Positions 58,069 through 64,000 of a stretch of 64,000 nt of DNA are shown here, piece by piece. The first letter of the stretch is position 1, and each line of letters begins with the position of its first letter. The DNA comes from CAVQWT01 sp963810815 (GTDB lineage: Bacteria; Pseudomonadota; Gammaproteobacteria; Burkholderiales; Casimicrobiaceae). Below the pieces are notes generated by a model that saw only the letters and a list, made by a program, of their open reading frames with translations, did not search any database and was not told where the DNA came from. The position numbers were made by a program, and so were the translations under genes. The DNA lies in contig CAWEPB010000014.1 of assembly GCA_963810815.1 (NCBI GenBank), positions 1 through 64,000 of the forward strand, read 5' to 3'.

Positions 58069-60066
58069 TCAGTCGTCGTCGATGTCGACGAGGTCCGCGC
58101 CCTCGGCCACGCGGTCGCCGACGCGGAAATGGACGGCGGCGACGATGCCGTCGGCGGGCGCGGTGATCGTGTGCTCCATCTTCATCGCCTCGAGGATCAG
58201 CAGCGGAGCGCCCCTCGCAACCCGATCGCCCGCCTCGACCATCACCGCGACGACGGCCCCCGACATCGGCGCCATCAGGTGGCCGCCGTGCGGCTCGTCG
58301 TCGCCGGCGTGCGCCAGCGGGTCGACCAGCGTCAGGCGCCGCGCGTCGCCGTCGATGAACACGTGACGCTCGTCGCCCAGCGCGACCACCGTGGTGACGA
58401 ACTCGGCGCCGTCGACCGCGATCACCAGCCGGTCGCCGCGCGGCGTCGCCCGCGCGAGCACCGCGGCGTCGGGCAGCGTCGCGTGCCAGCCGTCGCCGCG
58501 ACGGCGCAGCGCAACGGCGTGGCGTCGATCGCCGTCGTCGAATTCGAACGACAGCGCGTGCGCGTCGGTGCCCGGCCACCACGGATCGATCGCGTGCCAC
58601 GGCGAGCCGGGATCGCCGGACGCGGCGGCGGCCGCCGCCGCCCGCACTTCCAGCGCCCGGGCTTCGGCCAGCGCCGCGGCGAGCAGCGTGTCGCGCGACA
58701 CGGGTCGGGCGGGAGGGAACAGCGCGGCGTGGTGGCGCGCGATGAGGCCGGTGTCGAGCGCCCCCGAGGCGAAGGCGTCGTGGCGGACGACGCGGCGCAG
58801 GAACGCGACGTTGGTCGCGACGCCGACGATCTGCCAGCCCGCCAGGGCGTCGTCGAGGCGCCGCAGCGCCATCGCGCGGTCCTCGCCGTGAACGATGAGC
58901 TTGGCGATCATCGGATCGTAGTACGGCGTGATCTCGTCGCCGGCACGCACGCCGGTGTCGACGCGGACGACGGCGGAAGTCGGGGGCGCCACGAGGTGCG
59001 CGAGCGTTCCGATCGACGGCAGGAAGCCGCGGTCCGGGTCCTCGGCGTAGATCCGCGCCTCGATCGCGTGGCCGGTCAGCGTGAGCCGATCCTGCGTCAG
59101 CGGCAGGCGCTCCCCGGCGGCGACGCGAAGCTGCCACTCTACGAGATCGAGGCCGGTGACCATTTCGGTGACCGGATGCTCGACCTGCAGGCGCGTGTTC
59201 ATTTCCATGAAATAGAACCGGCCGTCCTGCTCGGCGATGAACTCGACGGTGCCCGCGCCGGCGTAGCCGATCGCGCGCGCCGCGGCCACCGCGGCCTCGC
59301 CCATCGCGCGGCGGCGCTCGGGCGTCATGCCCGGCGCCGGCGCCTCCTCCAGCACCTTCTGGTGGCGGCGCTGCACCGAGCAGTCGCGCTCGAACAGCCA
59401 GACCGCGTTGCCGTGGTGGTCGGCAAAGACCTGGATCTCGATGTGCCGGGGCGCGGTCAGGTAGCGCTCGATCAGCACGCGGTCGTCGCCGAAGCCCGCC
59501 TTCGCCTCGCGCCGGGCCGATGCGAGCGCGGCGTCGAAATCCTCGGCGCGCTCGACGATCTTCATCCCCTTGCCGCCACCGCCGGCGGTCGCCTTGATCA
59601 GCACCGGGTAGCCGATCACCGCCGCTTCGCGCGCGAGCCGCGCCGGGTCCTGGTCGTCGCCGTGGTACCCGGGAACCAGCGGTACGCCGGCCGCGCCCAT
59701 GATGGTCTTGGCGGCGGACTTCGAGCCCATCGCGGCGATCGCCGCGGGCGGCGGGCCGACGAACACGACGCCGGCATCGGCGCAGGCCTGCGCGAACGCT
59801 TCGTTCTCGGACAGGAAGCCGTAGCCGGGGTGGATCGCCTGCGCGCCGGCGGCTTTCGCGACGGCGAGGATCCGCGCGCCGTCGAGGTAGCTCTCGCGCG
59901 GCGCCGGCGGGCCGATGCGGTACGCCTCGTCGCAGGCGGCGACGTGCAGCGCATCGGCGTCGGCGTCGGAGTAGACGGCGACGGTGGCGATGCCCAGCCG
60001 CCGCGCGCTCCTGGCGACTCGGCAGGCGATTTCGCCGCGATTGGCGATCAGGATCTTGTCGAACAT
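58069..60066 (-). CDS. liuD: Methylcrotonyl-CoA carboxylase alpha subunit (biotin carboxylase + biotin carrier)
   Basis: LiuD carboxylates its own biotin, which LiuB then uses to carboxylate 3-methylcrotonyl-CoA. The 665 residues hold a biotin carboxylase domain (FDKILIANRGEIACRVARSA, IHPGYGFLSENEAFAQAC, TAGGGGKGMKIV, FYFMEMNTRLQVEHPVTEM), a linker domain and a C-terminal biotinyl domain with the biotin lysine near 629 in EAMKMEH. The cofactor would come from the bio operon at 1301-6266. Other acyl-CoA carboxylases share this layout; the neighbouring liuB/C/E genes decide the call. Confidence 0.93.
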   Translation of the reverse strand: MFDKILIANRGEIACRVARSARRLGIATVAVYSDADADALHVAACDEAYRIGPPAPRESYLDGARILAVAKAAGAQAIHPGYGFLSENEAFAQACADAGVVFVGPPPAAIAAMGSKSAAKTIMGAAGVPLVPGYHGDDQDPARLAREAAVIGYPVLIKATAGGGGKGMKIVERAEDFDAALASARREAKAGFGDDRVLIERYLTAPRHIEIQVFADHHGNAVWLFERDCSVQRRHQKVLEEAPAPGMTPERRRAMGEAAVAAARAIGYAGAGTVEFIAEQDGRFYFMEMNTRLQVEHPVTEMVTGLDLVEWQLRVAAGERLPLTQDRLTLTGHAIEARIYAEDPDRGFLPSIGTLAHLVAPPTSAVVRVDTGVRAGDEITPYYDPMIAKLIVHGEDRAMALRRLDDALAGWQIVGVATNVAFLRRVVRHDAFASGALDTGLIARHHAALFPPARPVSRDTLLAAALAEARALEVRAAAAAAASGDPGSPWHAIDPWWPGTDAHALSFEFDDGDRRHAVALRRRGDGWHATLPDAAVLARATPRGDRLVIAVDGAEFVTTVVALGDERHVFIDGDARRLTLVDPLAHAGDDEPHGGHLMAPMSGAVVAVMVEAGDRVARGAPLLILEAMKMEHTITAPADGIVAAVHFRVGDRVAEGADLVDIDDD

Positions 60067-60130
60067 GCGCGCAGGGGGGATCGTGGCGACGGCTCGCCGG
60101 TGACGGGGGGACCGGAGGCCGGACGCGGGC

Positions 60131-60775
60131 TCACGCCGAAGCCCTCGGCGGAGCGGCGGGAGGCGGCTGCCCGCCGGTGCCGGTGACGCGGTTGATCAGC
60201 GCCCTGACGAAGCGCCAGCACCTGCCGATCAGCCAGACCGTCAGGACGACGAGCACGACGACGACGACGATCGCCGCCACCGGGTGCTCGAACGCCAGCC
60301 ACAGCACCGTGCCGACGGCGAGCTCCTCGCCGAACGACGCGGCCCAGTTCGATATCGGTTCCGGCGAGGTGTTGATCACCGCCCGGCTGCCGGATTTCGC
60401 GAAGTGGCTGCCGGCCGCGAGCGAGCCGCCGAGGATCGCCGCCGCCAGCGCCGCCGCGGTCGAGGCGTCGCCGAAGACGCTGGCGGCCAGCGCAGCACCG
60501 GCGGGAATGCGGATGAAGGTCTGCACGACGTCCCACAGCGAATCCACCCCCGGGATCTTGTCGGCGACGAACTCGACGGTGAACATCAGGCCCGACGCCA
60601 CCAGCACCCATGGATGCGCGAGCGCGGTGAGGCCGCCGGGCAGCGGAATCCAGCCGAGGTAGCCCAGACCGCCGACGATGAACAGCACCGCGTACAGGCG
60701 CACGCCGCTCGCCCAGCCCAGCGCCGCGGCCAGCGCGACGAGCTGCAGCGTGTCGAAATGATCGAGGGCGGGCAT
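60131..60775 (-). CDS. DUF4126 family membrane protein
   Basis: A 214-residue polytopic protein with about five hydrophobic segments. It includes LALAAALGWASGVRLYAVLF-like LVALAAALGWASGVRLY, EFVADKIPGVDSLWDVVQTF and a strongly hydrophobic AAIVVVVVLVVLTVWLIG near the C-terminus. DUF4126 proteins are widespread and uncharacterised. The Pro/Ala-rich tail is short. It is embedded in the liu operon between liuC and liuD. Confidence 0.82.
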   Translation of the reverse strand: MPALDHFDTLQLVALAAALGWASGVRLYAVLFIVGGLGYLGWIPLPGGLTALAHPWVLVASGLMFTVEFVADKIPGVDSLWDVVQTFIRIPAGAALAASVFGDASTAAALAAAILGGSLAAGSHFAKSGSRAVINTSPEPISNWAASFGEELAVGTVLWLAFEHPVAAIVVVVVLVVLTVWLIGRCWRFVRALINRVTGTGGQPPPAAPPRASA

Positions 60776-60814
60776 CGGCGGAAATCGCGGGCAGGAGTCG
60801 TCCGGCGCCGCGGC

Positions 60815-61810
60815 TCAATCCTCGCGGAGCGCCGGCGGCACCCACGCGGCGGCGCGCTTGGCCAGGAATGCGGCCACGCCCTCGCGGCCTTCGTCCGACG
60901 CCCGAATCGCGGCGATGCGCTGCACGGTGTCGGCGATCACCGCCGCATCGATCGGGCGATGCGCGACCGCGCGGACCAGCAGCTTCGCCTCCCGCTGCGC
61001 CGCCGGTCCCGCGAGCAGCAGCGCACCGAGGAACTCGTTGATGCGGGCGTCCAGCTCGTCGGCCGGCACGATGTCGTGGAGGAGTCCGATCCGGTACGCC
61101 TCGGCCGCGGTGAAGCGCTCGGCGGTCAGGAAGTAGCGACGCGCCGCCCGCGCGCCGATCGCCTCGATCACGTACGGCGCGATGGTCGCGGGAATCAGCC
61201 CGAGCTTCGCCTCCGACAGCGCGAACGTCGCGTCTTGCGCGCCGACCGCGATGTCGCAGCAGGCGACCAGTCCGACGCCGCCGCCGAACGCGTTGCCGTG
61301 GACCCGGGCGATCGTCGGCTTGCCGAGATTGGCGAGCGTCGCGAGCAGCGTCGCCAGCGCCGCGGCATCGGCGAGATTCTCGGCGCGGCGGTAGCCCGCC
61401 ATCCGGCGCATCCAGTTGAGGTCGCCCCCGGCACAGAAGCTGCGTCCGTCGCCCAGCAGCACGACGGCGCGAACGCCGTCGTCGGCATCGATCGCGCGCA
61501 GCAGCGCGGTGAGCTCGGCGATCAGCGTGTCGTCGAACGCGTTGTGCACCTCGGGCCGCGCCAGCGTCACCAGCGCGATGCCGTCGCGGATGTCGAGCGC
61601 GACGGTCGTCGTCGACAGCGGCGTGGCCGCAGTCCCGCGCCTGGCGGCGGAAGGCTTCGCCGCGGCCGGCCGGCCGGCCGCAACGCGCTTCTTCGCGGCC
61701 GCGGGCGGCTTCGTCGCGGGGGCGCCGCGTCCGCCCACCGTGGCGGGCTTCGCCTTGCCGCGCGTGGCCGTCTTGCGCGTGGAAGGGGTCGTCTTGCGTC
61801 TGGTCGCCAT
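60815..61810 (-). CDS. liuC: Methylglutaconyl-CoA hydratase-like enoyl-CoA hydratase with a basic N-terminal extension
   Basis: The crotonase-fold part starts near residue 70 (TVALDIRDGIALVTLARPEV) and has the oxyanion segments SFCAGGDLNWMRRM and HGNAFGGGVGLVACCDI, then ALSEAKLGLIPATIAPYV. In the liu context it should hydrate 3-methylglutaconyl-CoA. Ahead of it lie about 65 residues rich in Lys, Ala, Pro, Arg and Thr (KTATRGKAKPAT, AAKKRVAAGRPAAAKPSAARR), which resemble histone-H1/AlgP-type tails and are foreign to the family. No other in-frame ATG would remove them. It starts 5 nt after liuB. Confidence 0.9.
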   Translation of the reverse strand: MATRRKTTPSTRKTATRGKAKPATVGGRGAPATKPPAAAKKRVAAGRPAAAKPSAARRGTAATPLSTTTVALDIRDGIALVTLARPEVHNAFDDTLIAELTALLRAIDADDGVRAVVLLGDGRSFCAGGDLNWMRRMAGYRRAENLADAAALATLLATLANLGKPTIARVHGNAFGGGVGLVACCDIAVGAQDATFALSEAKLGLIPATIAPYVIEAIGARAARRYFLTAERFTAAEAYRIGLLHDIVPADELDARINEFLGALLLAGPAAQREAKLLVRAVAHRPIDAAVIADTVQRIAAIRASDEGREGVAAFLAKRAAAWVPPALRED

Positions 61811-61815
61811 GGGTC

Positions 61816-63423
61816 TCACATCCGGAACACGCCGTAGGTCGTGGGTTCGGGGGCGCGGTTCTGCGCCGCCGAGATCGCGAGGCCGAGCACGCGGCGCGTG
61901 TCGGCAGGGTCGATGACGCCGTCGTCCCACAGCCGGGCGCTGGCGAAGTACGGATGGCCCTCGCGCTCGTACTGCGCCCGCACCGGCGCGCGGAACGCCG
62001 CCTCGTCCTCGGCGCTCCAGCTGCCGCCCTTGGCCTCGATGGCGTCGCGGCGCACCGTCGCGAGCACCGTCGCGGCCTGCTCGCCGCCCATCACGGAAAT
62101 CCTCGCGTTGGGCCACATCCAGAGGAAGCGGGGGTTGAATGCGCGGCCGCACATGCCGTAGTTGCCCGCCCCGTAGCTGCCGCCGATGATCACCGTGAAC
62201 TTCGGCACCTTCACGCAGGAGACGGCCATCACCATCTTCGCGCCATCCTTGGCGATGCCGCCGGCCTCGTACTTCTGCCCGACCATGAAGCCGGTGATGT
62301 TCTGCAGGAACACCAGCGGAATGCCGCGCTGGCCGCAGAGCTCGACGAAGTGGGCGCCCTTCTGCGCCGATTCGGAGTACAGCACGCCGTTGTTGGCGAC
62401 CACGCCGACCGGATAGCCGTACAGCCGCGCGAACCCGGTCACCAGCGTCGCGCCGTAGCGGGCCTTGAACTCGTCGAACTCGCTGCCATCGACGATGCGG
62501 GCGATGACCTCGCGCACGTCGTAGGGCTTGCGGATGTCGGCGTTGATCACGCCGTAGAGCTCGTCGACCGGGAACTTCGGCGGCGCCGGCGGCGCGACGT
62601 CCAGCGCGACCGTCTTGCGGCGGTTCAGGTGACCGACGATGCCGCGCGCGATCGCGAGCGCGTGGTGGTCGTTCTGCGCGTAGTGGTCGGCGACGCCCGA
62701 CACCCGCGTGTGCACGTCGGCGCCGCCCAGCGCCTCGGCGGTGACGATCTCCCCGGTGGCGGCCTTCACCAGCGGCGGTCCGGCGAGGAAGATCGTCCCC
62801 TGCTCGCGCACGATGATCGACTCGTCGGCCATCGCCGGCACGTACGCGCCGCCGGCGGTGCAGGAACCCATGACGACGGCGATCTGCGGGATTCCCTCCG
62901 CCGACATCGTCGCCTGGTTGTAGAAGATCCGGCCGAAGTGGTCGCGGTCGGGGAACACGTCGAACTGGTTGGGCAGGTTCGCGCCCCCCGAATCGACGAG
63001 GTAGATGCAAGGGACGCCGTTCTCGCGCGCGATGTCCTGCGCCCGCAGGTGCTTCTTCACCGTCAGCGGAAAGTAGGTGCCGCCCTTGACGGTGGCGTCG
63101 TTGCAGACGATCACGCATTCGCGACCGGCCACGCGGCCCATGCCGGTGATGATGCCGGCGGCGGCGATGGTGTCGTCGTACATGCCGTGCGCGGCGAGCG
63201 CCGAGAATTCGAGGAACGGGCTGCCCGGATCGAGCAGCGCGCGGATGCGGTCGCGCGGCAGCAGCTTGCCCCGGGCGACGTGCTTCGCGCACGCGGCGGC
63301 GCCCCCGCCCTGCTCGACCGTGGCGATCTTCGCGCGGAGGTCGGCGACGAGCGCGCTCATCGCCGCGCGGTTCTGCGCGAACGTCTCGCTGCGGGTGTCG
63401 AGCTTCGATTCGAGGGCGGGCAT
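61816..63423 (-). CDS. liuB: Methylcrotonyl-CoA carboxylase beta subunit (carboxyltransferase)
   Basis: LiuB transfers the carboxyl group from biotin to 3-methylcrotonyl-CoA. The 535-residue protein has the carboxyltransferase blocks RGKLLPRDRIRALLDPGSPF, YLVDSGGANLPNQFDVFPDR, MGSCTAGGAYVPAMADES, GIPLVFLQNITGFMVGQKYE and IGGSYGAGNYGMCGRAF; it ends YGVFRM, a typical MCC beta C-terminus. Upstream is a GST gene; an isovaleryl-CoA dehydrogenase (liuA) would be expected outside the window. Confidence 0.95.
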   Translation of the reverse strand: MPALESKLDTRSETFAQNRAAMSALVADLRAKIATVEQGGGAAACAKHVARGKLLPRDRIRALLDPGSPFLEFSALAAHGMYDDTIAAAGIITGMGRVAGRECVIVCNDATVKGGTYFPLTVKKHLRAQDIARENGVPCIYLVDSGGANLPNQFDVFPDRDHFGRIFYNQATMSAEGIPQIAVVMGSCTAGGAYVPAMADESIIVREQGTIFLAGPPLVKAATGEIVTAEALGGADVHTRVSGVADHYAQNDHHALAIARGIVGHLNRRKTVALDVAPPAPPKFPVDELYGVINADIRKPYDVREVIARIVDGSEFDEFKARYGATLVTGFARLYGYPVGVVANNGVLYSESAQKGAHFVELCGQRGIPLVFLQNITGFMVGQKYEAGGIAKDGAKMVMAVSCVKVPKFTVIIGGSYGAGNYGMCGRAFNPRFLWMWPNARISVMGGEQAATVLATVRRDAIEAKGGSWSAEDEAAFRAPVRAQYEREGHPYFASARLWDDGVIDPADTRRVLGLAISAAQNRAPEPTTYGVFRM

Positions 63424-63442
63424 GGCGGTCGGTGGCGGGGCG

Positions 63443-64000
63443 TCAGCGCGCGCGGACGGGAGCGGAGGCGGCGGGCAGCGGGTGGCCGGGCATCAGGTCG
63501 TACGGATGGCGCCAGCCCGGCAGCGCGGCGAGCCGCGCCAGCCAGTCGCGGACGTTAGGATACCCGTTCCAGTCGACCCCGAGTTCGTCGGCGAAGTACA
63601 GGTAGCCGCAGCACGAGAGGTCGGCGATGGTGGTCCGGTCGCCGACGATCCACGCGCGTCCGGCGAGGTGGGCGTCGAGCACGCCCCACGCCGCCTGCGC
63701 GCGCTTGCCGAACTCGGCCACGACCGCCGGATCGGGATTCGGCGCAAAGGTCCGCATGAACCGGTACGTCGCCGTGTAGCTCGTCAGCTTGTGGTTGTCC
63801 CAGAACAGCCAGCGCAGGATCTCGCGGCGCTCGTCGTCGTCGCGGGCGCCGAAGCGCGCAAGCGTTCCGGCGAGGTAGTCGAGGATCACCCCGGACTGCG
63901 CCAGCCGTCGGCCGCCGTGCTCGAGCAGCGGTACCTCGCCCATCACGTTGACCGCGCGAAAGGCCGCGGTCCGGGTTTCGCCCCCGAAGAAGTCGACGAA
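63443..64000 (-). CDS. Glutathione S-transferase family protein (N-terminus beyond window end)
   Basis: The 185 visible residues begin inside the thioredoxin-like domain (VNVMGEVPLLEHGGRRLAQS, the cis-Pro GSH site, followed by VILDYLA). They continue through the alpha-helical domain with WIVGDRTTIADLSCCGYLYF, the N-capping box region. The open frame runs to base 64000 without a start, so the gene is truncated. It precedes liuB by 19 nt and is probably in the same operon. Role in leucine catabolism not known. Confidence 0.87.
   Translation of the reverse strand, partial: FVDFFGGETRTAAFRAVNVMGEVPLLEHGGRRLAQSGVILDYLAGTLARFGARDDDERREILRWLFWDNHKLTSYTATYRFMRTFAPNPDPAVVAEFGKRAQAAWGVLDAHLAGRAWIVGDRTTIADLSCCGYLYFADELGVDWNGYPNVRDWLARLAALPGWRHPYDLMPGHPLPAASAPVRAR

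Noticed and set aside
1..64000. tRNA, rRNA or known riboswitch
   Set aside because: I saw no CCA-ending cloverleaf, rRNA signature or recognisable riboswitch core; a covariance-model search would be needed to exclude small RNAs.

Overview
The window is a 64-kb stretch of very GC-rich (about 70% or more), gene-dense Gram-negative chromosome. Several neighbourhoods point to a betaproteobacterium (Burkholderiales/Rhodocyclales-like; genus not resolvable by eye): a DUF2244 gene upstream of coxB, the gpsA-SH3-secB-grxC-rhodanese-gpmI-envC-ctpA-moeB series, argB next to slmA, a Gram-negative porin, coq7 and LPS genes. I found no rRNA, tRNA, CRISPR array, insertion sequence or prophage gene. Many adjacent genes overlap by 1, 4, 8 or 11 nt.

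Layout. 1-1062 (-): start of coxB with an upstream DUF2244 membrane protein. 1301-6266 (-): full biotin operon bioB-F-H-C-D with a good sigma70-type promoter. 6399-8685 (+): ComF, an unrecognised 130-aa protein, a rhodanese and TrmL. 8725-10851 (-): secreted prolyl oligopeptidase. 10955-16535: a nickel-pincer cofactor locus, larA-larC-larE-larB on the minus strand, with a second LarA-family enzyme transcribed divergently. 16549-19465 (-): gpsA, SH3 protein, secB, grxC, rhodanese. 19591-24905 (+): gpmI, envC-like, ctpA, moeB. 24955-27844 (-): argB, slmA and an SbtA-like bicarbonate transporter with an SbtB-like PII protein. 28060-45484: envelope polysaccharide region (heptosyltransferase, glycosyltransferases, msbA, two asparagine-synthetase-like amidotransferases, an O-antigen-ligase-like protein, a WbpM/CapD-like nucleotide-sugar enzyme, a WecA/WbpL-like initiating transferase). 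45485-45924: the only gene-free stretch over 300 bases. 45925-55150: porin, coq7, cca, NDUFA9-like protein, soluble lytic transglycosylase, purE-purK, a CoA-transferase. 55221-64000 (-): leucine/isovalerate (liu) catabolism operon, cut by the window end in a GST gene.

How genes connect. Biotin made by the bio operon is the cofactor of the methylcrotonyl-CoA carboxylase (liuB/liuD). LarB, LarC and LarE together build the nickel-pincer nucleotide that both LarA-type proteins should bind; both keep the pincer lysine and three key histidines at the spacing known from Lactobacillus plantarum LarA. The polysaccharide genes fit LPS core/O-antigen synthesis and MsbA-dependent export.

Caveat. Five genes (larC, a family-9 glycosyltransferase, a family-4 glycosyltransferase, the WbpL-like transferase and slt) are each readable only if one base is added or removed (two for the WbpL-like gene). 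Assembly indels are the simplest explanation. For larC, programmed frameshifting is a real alternative because it has been reported for larC1/larC2 of L. plantarum.
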